Below, one piece after another: positions 1 to 8,659 of a stretch of DNA of 26,324 nucleotides (positions are counted from its first letter, which is position 1; each line of letters begins with the position of its first letter). The notes under the pieces were generated by a model, which was not told the origin of the DNA, did not search any database, and was given only the letters and a program-made list of their open reading frames with translations. The translations under genes and the position numbers were made by a program. Source of the DNA: JAWXBT01 sp964523015 (GTDB lineage Bacteria; Bdellovibrionota_C; UBA2361; J135); NCBI GenBank assembly GCA_964523015.1, contig CAZFXN010000043.1:1-26324 (forward strand), read 5' to 3'.

Positions 1-891
1 CTCAACGATGATTACAACAACCCGTTCCTGATCCCGCATCAAGAGCTCTACCTTTGGGGGAGCATCGCCGAGATCGGAGCTCAGTTCGCTGGCATCGGTG
101 TTGATTTCGCTGGAATCAACACCCAGTTCATCAGCGAAATCGATGGAACCTACACCTTCCCGCTCTATGATGGCGGGGAGTGGATGTTCCTTGGAGCTCC
201 CATCGGGGTCAACTGTGATCCTGTTCCACTCCTGATCCACGGATCGTTCTGGGATGTCAGGCTCTGGCTTGGTCCCGGACTTGGCAAACGAAACTTCTGC
301 CCTGGAGATCTGCCGTTTCAGTTCGGCATTACCGACAACTCCACTGGAAATCTGATTCCCAGTGGTTTTGGCAACATGACCTCATACGTCATGGTGTACC
401 GAGAGGACAACGAGGGATCGCTCTCACTCGAGAGTCAGTTCCCAGTGTTCTTTACTCCAACTCATGACAAGGTGAGCTTTACTCCGACATCGGAGCCGGG
501 CCATCTGATCGTGATCGGAGTGGATCCCGAAGGTCGTATCACTGAAGCCGAAAGGCTGAAAGTTCTCAATCCTTACGGAGATGTGGGACTTGAGTTTCCG
601 GGGGTCAGTGCGAATCCCGGAGTCAACGTGCCCTTCACCTTCCGGGTGGTGAATCCTGGCGAGCTTCAAACCCTGAAGCTCACCTTTCGGTACATAGGAC
701 CGGAGTTCGCACCGAACCTTATCCCGGAAGAGTTCGAGATCATCTCCACTTCTCAGCCTTTCACTGGCTGGGAAGCTGGAATGCATCCGAACTGGAATGA
801 TGGGGCCCTTTTGGGACTCTGGAGCGTGCGTGTGGTTGCGCAGTTTGCGACCCACACGATCTACTCTACCTACGACATCTGGGTGCAGTAG
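1..891 (+). CDS. Partial beta-rich, probably exported protein (5' end outside window)
   Basis: The reading frame is open from base 1 to a TAG at 889-891, so at least 296 residues are present and the N-terminus lies upstream of the window; a Met at 184 is internal. I do not recognise a family. The protein is rich in Gly, Pro, Phe, Thr and aromatic residues, has few Lys, and alternates hydrophobic and polar residues as beta-sandwich extracellular proteins do. It has no obvious membrane segment in the visible part. The last third (PGVNVPFTFRVVNPGE onward) resembles an Ig-like or fibronectin-like beta domain in pattern only. GC content is about 53% with many G/C third positions, clearly above the genes that follow. 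A secreted or surface role is inference. A strong hairpin lies 18 bases after the stop. Confidence 0.7.
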   Translation, partial: LNDDYNNPFLIPHQELYLWGSIAEIGAQFAGIGVDFAGINTQFISEIDGTYTFPLYDGGEWMFLGAPIGVNCDPVPLLIHGSFWDVRLWLGPGLGKRNFCPGDLPFQFGITDNSTGNLIPSGFGNMTSYVMVYREDNEGSLSLESQFPVFFTPTHDKVSFTPTSEPGHLIVIGVDPEGRITEAERLKVLNPYGDVGLEFPGVSANPGVNVPFTFRVVNPGELQTLKLTFRYIGPEFAPNLIPEEFEIISTSQPFTGWEAGMHPNWNDGALLGLWSVRVVAQFATHTIYSTYDIWVQ

Positions 892-909
892 GGCGATGAT
901 GTCACCGAC

Positions 910-968
910 GTGCGTCCGTAGTGCCGCAACGCAGAGGGAAACCTTTGTCGTTCGGCACTACGGAGCAC
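910..968 (+). terminator. Long bulged hairpin, possible terminator or processed RNA element
   Basis: The arms 910-931 and 949-968 pair in four helical blocks: 4 bp (GTGC/GCAC), 12 bp (915-926 with 953-964, perfect), 4 bp (AACG/CGTT), then 6 bp closing a GAAA tetraloop at 938-941. Single unpaired bases sit at 914, 927 and 948. That gives 26 pairs in 59 bases. One G-U pair (934/945) would be an A-C type mismatch on the other strand, so a plus-strand transcript is favoured. A T-run (992-997) follows only about 23 bases later, so classic intrinsic termination is uncertain. Confidence 0.6.
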
Positions 969-1006
969 TGTCCACTTTCTTTATTAGGTTATTTTTTGGC
1001 TTGTCC

Positions 1007-1045
1007 GATTGTCTATTATGATTGTCTATTATGATTGTCTAATTA
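1007..1045. repeat. 13-bp tandem repeat, three copies
   Basis: The unit GATTGTCTATTAT occurs twice exactly (1007-1019, 1020-1032) and once with a diverged end (1033-1045). It is followed by an AT-rich stretch of ACTAA/TTAATT motifs down to the stop of the next gene. It is non-coding and lies just inside the AT-rich side of the composition break. Confidence 0.85.
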
Positions 1046-1072
1046 ACTAACTACAACTAACTAATTAATTAC

Positions 1073-1528
1073 CTACTCCACCAACACAGGAACCCATTCC
1101 CCATTTTTTTCAAACCGAACATGAGGAAATTGTCCGTAAAGCTGAGTGAAGCCGGGGGCACAAGCATGCTTAAGCTTTATGCTTACACCATAGGCACATC
1201 TAATAGCGTGAGGAACTTCCCAACCATAAGCAAATTGATTGACACGGTTGATTATGTTTTCACAGCTCTGTGCCGCTCCTTGAGTATAATTCAAAAAATC
1301 CTCACAGTCCTTACAAAGACCGGTAGAACGTCTAACTGAGATGGTGTAGCAAGGAAGTGGAACCTCCGGAAAAGCATTGAGGAGTCTATTCTTAAGACCT
1401 TGCTCGATCTGGAAATGTCCAGAGCAAACATAGTCACTTCCTTCGCACAAGACTGCAGCTGATGCCTTTGGCACATAAAGAAAGGAAAAAGCAGTAAAGG
1501 CGACTAAAAATATAGTTAATTTTTTCAT
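1073..1528 (-). CDS. Small Cys-rich secreted protein, unknown function
   Basis: The 151-residue protein starts at an ATG whose upstream sequence contains GGTGG about five bases away, a weak ribosome site. Residues 1-24 form a classic Sec signal peptide: Lys-Lys, a hydrophobic core, and an A-S-A cleavage site before the mature Ala. The mature part carries eight cysteines (LC, VC, PC, LC, DC, SC, RC, AC contexts), an even number compatible with four disulfides after export to the periplasm or outside. There are no other recognisable motifs or membrane segments. I do not recognise the family. The gene stands alone: the neighbour on the left is on the opposite strand and the one on the right is a gene fragment. 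Confidence 0.7.
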   Translation of the reverse strand: MKKLTIFLVAFTAFSFLYVPKASAAVLCEGSDYVCSGHFQIEQGLKNRLLNAFPEVPLPCYTISVRRSTGLCKDCEDFLNYTQGAAQSCENIINRVNQFAYGWEVPHAIRCAYGVSIKLKHACAPGFTQLYGQFPHVRFEKNGEWVPVLVE

Positions 1529-1614
1529 AAACCACCGATGTTATTAATTATTAGAATAAGTTAGAAAGAGCGAGGTAACGATAGCACTACGCAGTGCTGC
1601 AAGCAAAAAAATAA

Positions 1615-1815
1615 TTATATAAGATAAGGGCGTGAATCTTCGAGATGAAGGCGACTCCTTGCTTTTTGAGCTCGATAACCCTCATAGAATTCTTGTGCAT
1701 CGACCTCTGTCTCCCAATGTGATCGCCAGATAATCTCATACCTCTCTTTAGATTTACTATCGACTATCTTCCAAACCGCGACACGATGTCTAAAAGAACT
1801 AAAACGAACTACCAA
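1615..1815 (-). pseudogene. Fragment duplicating the C-terminus of the HExxH metalloprotease
   Basis: This 66-codon frame is not an independent gene. Its residues from RVAVWKIVDSKSKERYEIIW through DAQEFYEGYRAQKA match, with few changes, the C-terminal part of the metalloprotease at 3003-4199. At the DNA level 1661-1788 matches 3070-3197 at about 86% identity by eye. Both ends outside the match are unrelated: it begins with an unrelated short leader and finishes in an unrelated tail. The simplest reading is the remnant of a tandem paralogue whose 5' part was lost. Expression is unlikely, though a 66-residue product cannot be excluded. Confidence 0.75.
1661..1788. repeat. Direct repeat copy A (pair with 3070-3197)
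   Basis: About 128 bases here and at 3070-3197 are about 86% identical by eye, in the same orientation. Together they bracket a roughly 1.28-kb segment that contains the broken ATPase gene. Copy B lies inside the 3' part of the metalloprotease gene. Confidence 0.85.
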
Positions 1816-1837
1816 AATTTGGCAGTAATATTAAGCC

Positions 1838-2968
1838 ATGAAAATTATTAGAGATTTTGAGTCTCTATTAGAAATTCGCTTAGCAGAAAACCTAAACTTT
1901 ATCCAAGTTGTAGTGGGTCCAAGACAGGTTGGAAAGACTACCGCCGTTAAGCGTACCTACGACTCATGGACTGGTCCAAAATTACTTTTATCAGCGGATT
2001 CTACTACTCCATACACTCACGAATGGTTAGCACTGCAGTGGAATCAAGCAAGGGAGCTCGGCCCCAACACTCTTCTTGTTATTGATGAAGTTCAAAAAAT
2101 TTCCGGATGGAATGAATCGATTAAATTTCTTTTTGATCGTGATAGAGAATCAAAGCAACTTAAGGTGGTGTTACTAGGATCTGCAAGTTTGTCTATTCAA
2201 GAAGGGCTTAGCGAAAGTCTCGTGGGACGCTTTGAAATAATTAAAGCTCCACACTGGTCCTTTAAAGAATGTAAAGAAGCTTTCGGCTATTCAGTCACAG
2301 ATTTTATAACTTATGGAGGATATCCAGCCGCCGCTGAACTAAGAGCTGATTTCAATCGGTGGAAAAGTTTTATTTCTGAATCAATCGTAGAAAGAGTTTT
2401 GGGTCGGGATATCCTCGGAATAGTCAAAATAGGCAAGCCAGCTCTTTTTAGGCAAACCTTTGAACTCTCCATGAAATATCCATCACAAGAGATTTCATTT
2501 CAAAAATTATTAGGTCAGCTTCAAGAAAGGGGAAATGTTACTACAATTAAGCATTATTTGGAATTAATGGAGAATGCTTATCTGTTGAAACTTCTATATA
2601 AGTTTTCCAATAGCTCGGTTGCAGCGACAGGCTCCAGTCCCAAAATTTTACCGCTTAATAATGCTCTTATTAATAGTTACGCAAATAGTATTACAACAGT
2701 TAAGGAACCAGAGTGGCGAGGTAGGTTGTTTGAATCGGCAATAGGGACATATCTCAATTCTTTACCGGGCAGACTTTCATAATGGAGAGACGGTAAAAAT
2801 GAAGTTGATTTTGTGCATGAACTAGAAGGAAAGGTTACGGCATATGAGGTTAAATCAGGAACTTTTGACCGCTTACTTGGCCTGGAAGCCTTTTCAAGAA
2901 AATATCCGAAAGCAAGAACAGTAATCATTGACTGGAAAAGTGCTGAGGATTGGTTATTGAAACAGTAA
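1838..2968 (+). pseudogene. DUF4143-type AAA ATPase interrupted by an in-frame stop
   Basis: The first 314 codons encode an AAA-type ATPase: Walker A GPRQVGKTT at residues 27-35, Walker B LLVIDEVQ at 79-86, and a sensor-like VVLLGSAS near 110-117. A TAA at 2780-2782 ends it, but the same frame continues directly with WRDGKNEVDFV and then YEVKSG, ending at TAA 2966-2968 (376 codons in all). In this family (ATP-binding proteins with a C-terminal DUF4143 domain) the sequence before WRDG is normally Tyr-Trp, so the TAA looks like a one-base change of a Tyr codon. The C-terminal D...ExK is the PD-(D/E)xK-like signature of DUF4143. Either a recent nonsense mutation or a sequencing error explains it. 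It sits between the two copies of the direct repeat and points toward the metalloprotease gene. Confidence 0.88.
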
Positions 2969-3002
2969 TACAATCATCTTTATCTCAGATCCATCGATAT
3001 CG

Positions 3003-4199
3003 TCAGTGACTTCGCCAAACAAGGGTTACATCCTTTGGATCTTTAACTATCTCGACATTCGGTGCTTTCGCTTTTTGAGCTCGATATCCCTCATAGAATT
3101 CCTGAGCATCTACCTCTGTATCCCAATGTGTTCGCCAGATAATCTCATACCTCTCTTTAGATGCGCTACCTACAACTTTCCAAACTGCAACTCGATCTCC
3201 TCCCCAACCAGCAGCGATCTCTGAGGCTTTACTTTTTGGTTGATCAAACATTGAAAAGAGAGAGACTATGGCAAACTCTCCAAGTGTATCATCAAAGACC
3301 ATCGTGCTCGTCTCACCTTCAATTATCTTTGGGGATTCTGGAGCAATAACAATAAAATCCGATTCCTTTGATAAGTATTTTTCAGGATGAAGGATCTCCT
3401 CTGTTGATCGTGGAGGATTTTTAAATGCCTTATCAATAGCCTTATATCCACCATCACGGAGTAATTTATGAGCAAATCGAAGTCCACTAGTATAAGGAAA
3501 AAGCAGGGTTAATTTTAAGCTCTCAGGAACTTCTCTTAGCCCAGCAAAGAGAGAAGAGCCAATAATATTTTGCATCATGATTGAAGTAACATCCTGATCC
3601 TTAGATATTGATGGCTGTCCAGATAACTTTCGGGTGTAGTCCACCATCACAGCGGTAGCGTCCCCTTCAATTAGTGAAGATCGCGCAAGAAGCTGATCGC
3701 TTGAATAAGTTTTAATATCAGTAAACTTAGTTAGATCGTAATACTGATCTTGAAGTGCGTGGGTTAACTCATGGACAGCGACTGGCACCTGCATAACTGC
3801 CGGTATCCACGCTGCCATTACAAAATGATCCTTGTCTGGATCATAATATCCTCCTAACTGATCGAGATAGAGTTTCACTAGACCATTTTCATAATCATAG
3901 TCAGGCGGAATGAAACCAAAGGCTTTATAAATCATCTCCTCTGCTTTCATCCTCTCTGCAGGGATCTTAGTTTTGATAGTAGAGAGAAGAAATTCTTTAA
4001 CTTCCTCTTTGTTCCTTAAATAACAAGGTGTTTTCTCTTTAATAGCTAATCCGCGGATCGCACTTGCTTCTTTAATTGCCTCAGTAGAGATTAGGCATGG
4101 ATTATCCTGACTGTTTAGTGCAGCAGGTAAAATTATTAAGCTGACTATTAGGCAGATTGTTAGGTAACGCGGTATTAGGTAGTAGATTATATTCTTCAC
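3003..4199 (-). CDS. Secreted HExxH zinc metalloprotease-like protein
   Basis: The 398-residue product begins with a hydrophobic segment (residues about 5-28) that serves as a signal peptide or membrane anchor, so the enzyme should act outside the cytoplasm. HELTH at 143-147 is the zinc-binding HExxH motif, and EGDA at 178-181 supplies the downstream Glu expected of a gluzincin-type metallopeptidase. The first 120 residues hold two cysteines (35 and 59). The substrate is unknown and I cannot name a peptidase family with certainty. The start codon is GTG at 4199; no ATG alternative precedes the signal segment and no strong ribosome site is visible. It is transcribed away from the glycosyltransferase gene at 4247 across a 47-base divergent gap. 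Its last 45 residues or so are duplicated at 1661-1788. Confidence 0.8.
   Translation of the reverse strand: MKNIIYYLIPRYLTICLIVSLIILPAALNSQDNPCLISTEAIKEASAIRGLAIKEKTPCYLRNKEEVKEFLLSTIKTKIPAERMKAEEMIYKAFGFIPPDYDYENGLVKLYLDQLGGYYDPDKDHFVMAAWIPAVMQVPVAVHELTHALQDQYYDLTKFTDIKTYSSDQLLARSSLIEGDATAVMVDYTRKLSGQPSISKDQDVTSIMMQNIIGSSLFAGLREVPESLKLTLLFPYTSGLRFAHKLLRDGGYKAIDKAFKNPPRSTEEILHPEKYLSKESDFIVIAPESPKIIEGETSTMVFDDTLGEFAIVSLFSMFDQPKSKASEIAAGWGGDRVAVWKVVGSASKERYEIIWRTHWDTEVDAQEFYEGYRAQKAKAPNVEIVKDPKDVTLVWRSH
3070..3197. repeat. Direct repeat copy B
   Basis: This is the partner of 1661-1788, lying inside the 3' end of the metalloprotease gene. Differences cluster near the Ser-Ala-Ser codons and in third positions, consistent with an older duplication that evolved under protein-level constraint for a time. 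Confidence 0.85.
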
Positions 4200-4246
4200 A
4201 AGCTATAAAACTATCTTGCTGCTAAGTTTTTTGCAATAAAAGTTAA

Positions 4247-6673
4247 ATGATAGAGCTAAGCATTAAACCTGACCGATCAAAGAGGATTACCCTTTTTGCA
4301 CCCCATATAATTCGAGAGCTGTCCGCTCTAATCGGACTATTCTTAATTTTATCACTATATAGATCCTCTGCTCTAACAAGCATTAGCACTCATTTTCTTG
4401 GTGGAGCTGAGTACGATGCTGGATTGTATGTTTGGTTAGTAAAAACAAATCTTGAGAACTTTCGGCTCTGGCTTGATTACTTTGGTAATAATTTTTTACA
4501 ATTTATATTAGTAGATACCGATAGTCCTCTCTCGATCCCTTTCTGGTTTGACACAAAAGCACTTTACCCCTACGGCTCAACCCTTGCATTCAGCGATTCT
4601 TTTATCGCGCCCTCCCTTTTAATTGGAGCTTTAAATCTTTGTGGGCTGACTTTTATAGTATCTTGGAATGCCGTTATTTTGGGGGCTAATTTACTTAATG
4701 GCTACATCACTCATCGACTATGCTTAAGATTAACTGGGCGATTTTTGCCCTCATTTATTGCTGGTGCTGCATTTATGACCTGGCCCTGGTTCGGAGAGCA
4801 CTTAGGTCATCCACAACTACAATTTGCATTTTTTATTCCTTTAGCTCTTCTTCTGTTCTTTAAATATATTGATCGTCCTTCTATCAATGGCGGGTTTCTT
4901 ATTGGGCTCAGTGTACTTCTAGCTTTCCTGACCACGTTTTACTATTCAGTGTTTATTATACTGATCTTAGGATTTAGTTTTATTGCTTCTCTATCTGTCA
5001 GTAAACAGTTCCGCTCTCTAAGATATATTCTGCCCATAATTATCGGTGCGGCTTTAACGCTTCCTCTTTACTTTCCATTTGTACAGCCCTACCTAGCGGT
5101 GCAAGAAGCCTTTGGAGCACGACACCTATATGAAGCCCACGCTTTTTCAACCACCGGACTCTCCTATCTCTCTGCTCCAGTTTACAACTGGCTCTATGGC
5201 CAATACACATCGACCCTAAGTCATGCTGAAGCACACCTTTTCTCTGGCTTTCTTTTGCTCTTTAGTTTTCTTGTTTTCTTTGGCATTAAATCAGAGACTC
5301 TTAAAGAGAGAATATTTGCTCTATTAACTATGGTTGGGATCTTATTTTTAGGAATATTTTCTCAGGGGCTAAGAGATAATCCAATTATCGATATTTCGTC
5401 ACTTTTCTCTTCTCTTTCTTCCTCTCTTTCTTCCTCTCTTTCTCTGCCACCATTTGCCCTTAATTATATTCTTGGGGCCACATCTTGGTTAGTTTTAGTA
5501 TTTGCATCCGCTTGGTTTTATCTCAAAAGAAAAAACAACGATAACTCAATTAACTACGGCGCTTTGTTTGTTTTTGTACTGATCTTTTTTTACCTCATCT
5601 CTTTAGGTCCACTTGGTGATGAAGCAAAAAATGAACCTACTCTTGGTCTTTATACCTTCTTTTTTAACTATCTTCCTGGCTTTAGTGCAGCAAGAGCAAT
5701 CGGCAGAGCAGGGATTGTCGTTTCATTCTCTCTTTCAATGATCTTGGGATTTTTACTAGCGTCACTTTCTCAATTAAATTATCGAACTGCTAGTGTAAAG
5801 CTGCTTGTCATCGCCTTACTTTTAACTGAAAGTTATAATCCGGTTTATCCTTTAGAAAAACCTCCACCGCGACCAGCTATTTTTGAAAAGCTTAATAACA
5901 TAGCCCAGAGCACTGACACCTTAATAGTCCTGCCTTATACAGGTGCTTTAAATAATAACTTTCAGATTGCTAGCTGGTCTCAGTTTGCCCGACTAAATGT
6001 AAACTACATGAACTGGATGGTGGATCTTAAACCAAGATTAGTTAATGGATACAGTGGTCAACAAACTTGGTTTATGAGGGAATATCCACGAAAGCTAGCG
6101 AATTTCCCAGATGACAGGTCCGTAACTGCCCTAAGAAATATAGCCAATCTTAAATATATTATTGTTCTTTCGAAACAGATCCCTAATTTTAATCGTGATG
6201 ACTTTAAACGCAAAGTCGCTAGGCTGGGAGAGGATCTCCAGATCTTAATGCAAGACAATGAGGGAAACTTTCTCCTTAGTATTAACCGAGGAAGTCAGAT
6301 CGATGAAAACACATTTATCATCACCCCACCCGATCGTGGTAAAAAAAATAGACTTACTCTTTATGTTAGAGGGAACGCAATTAGAGAGTTCTCTTCCTCG
6401 ACTTTGCGCGTTACCGATTATGAGACTAAGGAGCTAATAGGAGTTGCTAGAATTCAACATGATGCCGTAGTAAAAAAGATAGACTTTTGGCCTAAGCCAA
6501 CAGGTGAAATGGTCAGGCCAAGACGGTTTAAACTATCCCTTGTCGTTGGTTCTGAAAGCGATTCTGGAATCCCAGGAGTTTTAAAATCAAGAGCAAAACT
6601 CTTTTTGCGTGAGCCAGAATTTGCAGTATACTCGGCTACAAAAGGCTTTTCTGATGATGAAGAGCGAGACTAA
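4247..6673 (+). CDS. Large polytopic membrane protein, GT-C glycosyltransferase-like
   Basis: The 808-residue protein has about a dozen hydrophobic segments in residues 20-540 and a mostly soluble, probably periplasmic domain from about 545 to the end. An acidic first loop (GGAEYDAGLYVW, about residues 53-64) sits after the first membrane segment, the position of the catalytic Asp/Glu in GT-C enzymes that use lipid-linked sugar donors. R-A-I-G-R near residue 485 resembles motifs of large GT-C-like membrane proteins. I infer sugar transfer to lipid A, O-antigen or a protein in the inner membrane; donor and acceptor are unknown. Residues near 386-400 are a Ser/Leu run encoded by a 12-bp tandem repeat. 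It heads a same-strand group with the mannosyltransferase-like gene (33 bases to its chosen ATG), hldD and a methyltransferase. Confidence 0.65.
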   Translation: MIELSIKPDRSKRITLFAPHIIRELSALIGLFLILSLYRSSALTSISTHFLGGAEYDAGLYVWLVKTNLENFRLWLDYFGNNFLQFILVDTDSPLSIPFWFDTKALYPYGSTLAFSDSFIAPSLLIGALNLCGLTFIVSWNAVILGANLLNGYITHRLCLRLTGRFLPSFIAGAAFMTWPWFGEHLGHPQLQFAFFIPLALLLFFKYIDRPSINGGFLIGLSVLLAFLTTFYYSVFIILILGFSFIASLSVSKQFRSLRYILPIIIGAALTLPLYFPFVQPYLAVQEAFGARHLYEAHAFSTTGLSYLSAPVYNWLYGQYTSTLSHAEAHLFSGFLLLFSFLVFFGIKSETLKERIFALLTMVGILFLGIFSQGLRDNPIIDISSLFSSLSSSLSSSLSLPPFALNYILGATSWLVLVFASAWFYLKRKNNDNSINYGALFVFVLIFFYLISLGPLGDEAKNEPTLGLYTFFFNYLPGFSAARAIGRAGIVVSFSLSMILGFLLASLSQLNYRTASVKLLVIALLLTESYNPVYPLEKPPPRPAIFEKLNNIAQSTDTLIVLPYTGALNNNFQIASWSQFARLNVNYMNWMVDLKPRLVNGYSGQQTWFMREYPRKLANFPDDRSVTALRNIANLKYIIVLSKQIPNFNRDDFKRKVARLGEDLQILMQDNEGNFLLSINRGSQIDENTFIITPPDRGKKNRLTLYVRGNAIREFSSSTLRVTDYETKELIGVARIQHDAVVKKIDFWPKPTGEMVRPRRFKLSLVVGSESDSGIPGVLKSRAKLFLREPEFAVYSATKGFSDDEERD
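5411..5446 (+). repeat. 12-bp tandem repeat inside the GT-C-like gene
   Basis: The unit TCTCTTTCTTCC occurs twice exactly (5411-5422, 5423-5434), then partly again (5435-5444). It is in frame and encodes a Ser-Ser-Leu-Ser type run, probably in a loop between membrane segments. Unit gain or loss by slippage would keep the frame. Confidence 0.85.
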
Positions 6674-6706
6674 ACTTACTTCTCTCAGCTACCGGACAGA
6701 TTGGTA

Positions 6707-8653
6707 ATGAATCCTGATAAAACTCCACGAATCACCTGGATACTTCTTGTTGCAATACTTTTTTTTGCTTTTTGGTTACGCCTTCCTCTAGTTGGAAAAG
6801 ATCTTCCATTTTTTTATAACGAAGATGAAGCTCATCATTTTAATCGCACTATTAATATGGTGAAGACTGGGGATCTAAATCCACACTATTTTCATAAACC
6901 TTCCCTTCATTTTTATTTAAGAATACCTGTAGTAGCGACAGCATTTTTTTGGAATGTTGGAAAAGGAAATATTAAATCTATTCAAGAGATCAAAACAGGA
7001 GATCCATTTGGTTTGAAAGGATACTCTTTAACTGCCTCTCATCCAGGAATCGTAAAGTGGAATAGGATGTATAGCTTAGGGATTTCTCTCTTAACTATAG
7101 TATTTACTTTTTTAATTGCTCAAAATCTATTTGGCGGAAGCTTTGCTGGATTGCTAGCTGCTTTTGTTGTTGGAATCTCTCCCGGTGTTATTGCAGATTC
7201 CGCAACAATTGGCGTTGATGTAGTAATGTCTCTTTTTGTCGTACTGGCTACTTACTTAACTGTACGATTAGAGAGTCATTTCTCACTAAAAGCTCTGGCT
7301 CTAGCTTCCTTAGTTGCAGGATTGGCTGTTTCTACAAAGTATAATGCCTGGCCGATCGCCTTAATGCCCCTGATTGCAATTTTGCTTTACGGTAGAATCT
7401 CCTTTTCCTCATTATTAATAGCTTTAAAACTTCCCGCCATCGGATTTTTATTAGGCAGTCCTTTTATTTTGGCTGAGCTACCACTTTTTTTAGATCATGC
7501 TGCGTATGAGATATGGCACTATAAAATTGCCGGGCACACAGGACATACTGGCGAGCCGGGTTTCGCTCAATCTATATTTTTCTATAATTGGCTTACTGAA
7601 AATGGACTAGGGATTTCGCTATTAGCACTTGGCCTTCTAGGATCTTTACTGTTTTTACTCCGCTTTAATAAAAAATTTATTATCTATCTCTCCTTTCCTA
7701 TTATCTATTTCCTATTTATGAGCTCACAGAGAGCCAACTTCACGAGAAATATGATTGTGCTTGTGCCGTTTTTATCTGTAATGGCGGCAGGGTTTTTATG
7801 GATTATGGCTGGAAAAATTCGCCACAATATAAAACGTCTTATTTTAATTGCAGTAACTCCTCTTTTAGTTCTGCAACCTTTGCGATTGTCCCTAGCTGAG
7901 CGTGCTAATGCCTCTAACAATTCTCAGGAATCACGGGTAGAACTCGGAGCATGGATTGCAACTCGAATGACATCTTTATCTGATATTGCTCTCTCAGGAA
8001 ATCTTAACTTGCCTCCACAGAATTATGGATTGTCCGGAGTAACCAGGATTGATGAATCAAAAGCTTCCCCAGCAACTTTATTTTTGCTTGGGTTTGATTA
8101 TCTCATTGTTGGGCCACAGTTTGCACCAAGAGATAATGAGTTAAAGTTTCTTCATCTGGATAAATATATAGCTGGAGAGAAAGAATACGGGCGAGTGGTC
8201 AAAGATCCTGAGATTAAGATCTTTAAATTTAACGAAAATGCCATATCAGATCTGGATGATTCCATTAAACTACCAATTCCAACCTGTAATACTAATGAGG
8301 GTTTTTGCTGGATAAATTCGCGGATATCTAGGGTAGATTTTAATATCTCTAAGATTCGAGTAATAGATGATTTAGCTGAGATAGATCTTGAGCTTATGTC
8401 GCCTTGGCCCAACCAGGCGATAACCTTTAAGATTGCTGATTGGACGAATACTTATGATTTTTTAGACCTAAAAGCAGGACAATGGCAAAAATTTACCCTT
8501 TCCATGCCGTTTGATAGACTTATGCTTGCTCCTTCGTTAAGAGTATTAATCAAACAGATACACTCGCCTCTCACGCAAAAAATTAGTAAGGATAGCAGAA
8601 GGCTTGGTGTGGCTATAAAAGGATCTTCGTTACTTATTAAAAAGGAAGGCTAA
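6707..8653 (+). CDS. PMT/ArnT-like GT-C membrane glycosyltransferase
   Basis: I place the start at ATG 6707; a TTG two codons earlier (6701) is possible. The 648-residue protein has a first membrane segment at about residues 8-25, then an acidic periplasmic loop FYNEDEAHHF that matches the D/E-containing first loop of the dolichyl-phosphate-mannose protein mannosyltransferase and ArnT superfamily. About ten more membrane segments run to residue 400, followed by a soluble C-terminal part of about 240 residues. Members move a sugar from a polyprenyl-phosphate carrier to lipid A, glycan or protein on the outer face of the inner membrane. Its place between another GT-C-like gene and hldD, seven bases apart from the latter, supports a role in surface glycan assembly. 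The exact donor and acceptor cannot be read from the sequence. Confidence 0.8.
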   Translation: MNPDKTPRITWILLVAILFFAFWLRLPLVGKDLPFFYNEDEAHHFNRTINMVKTGDLNPHYFHKPSLHFYLRIPVVATAFFWNVGKGNIKSIQEIKTGDPFGLKGYSLTASHPGIVKWNRMYSLGISLLTIVFTFLIAQNLFGGSFAGLLAAFVVGISPGVIADSATIGVDVVMSLFVVLATYLTVRLESHFSLKALALASLVAGLAVSTKYNAWPIALMPLIAILLYGRISFSSLLIALKLPAIGFLLGSPFILAELPLFLDHAAYEIWHYKIAGHTGHTGEPGFAQSIFFYNWLTENGLGISLLALGLLGSLLFLLRFNKKFIIYLSFPIIYFLFMSSQRANFTRNMIVLVPFLSVMAAGFLWIMAGKIRHNIKRLILIAVTPLLVLQPLRLSLAERANASNNSQESRVELGAWIATRMTSLSDIALSGNLNLPPQNYGLSGVTRIDESKASPATLFLLGFDYLIVGPQFAPRDNELKFLHLDKYIAGEKEYGRVVKDPEIKIFKFNENAISDLDDSIKLPIPTCNTNEGFCWINSRISRVDFNISKIRVIDDLAEIDLELMSPWPNQAITFKIADWTNTYDFLDLKAGQWQKFTLSMPFDRLMLAPSLRVLIKQIHSPLTQKISKDSRRLGVAIKGSSLLIKKEG

Positions 8654-8659
8654 CTGAAT

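Noticed and set aside
910..968. Integron attC site
   Set aside because: Extrahelical bases are present, but the GTTRRRY and RYYYAAC boxes are not at the outer ends and no cassette series is seen.
1574..1600. AGCACT/AGTGCT hairpin as a terminator
   Set aside because: The six-pair stem is followed by A-runs on the plus strand and no T-run on the minus strand.
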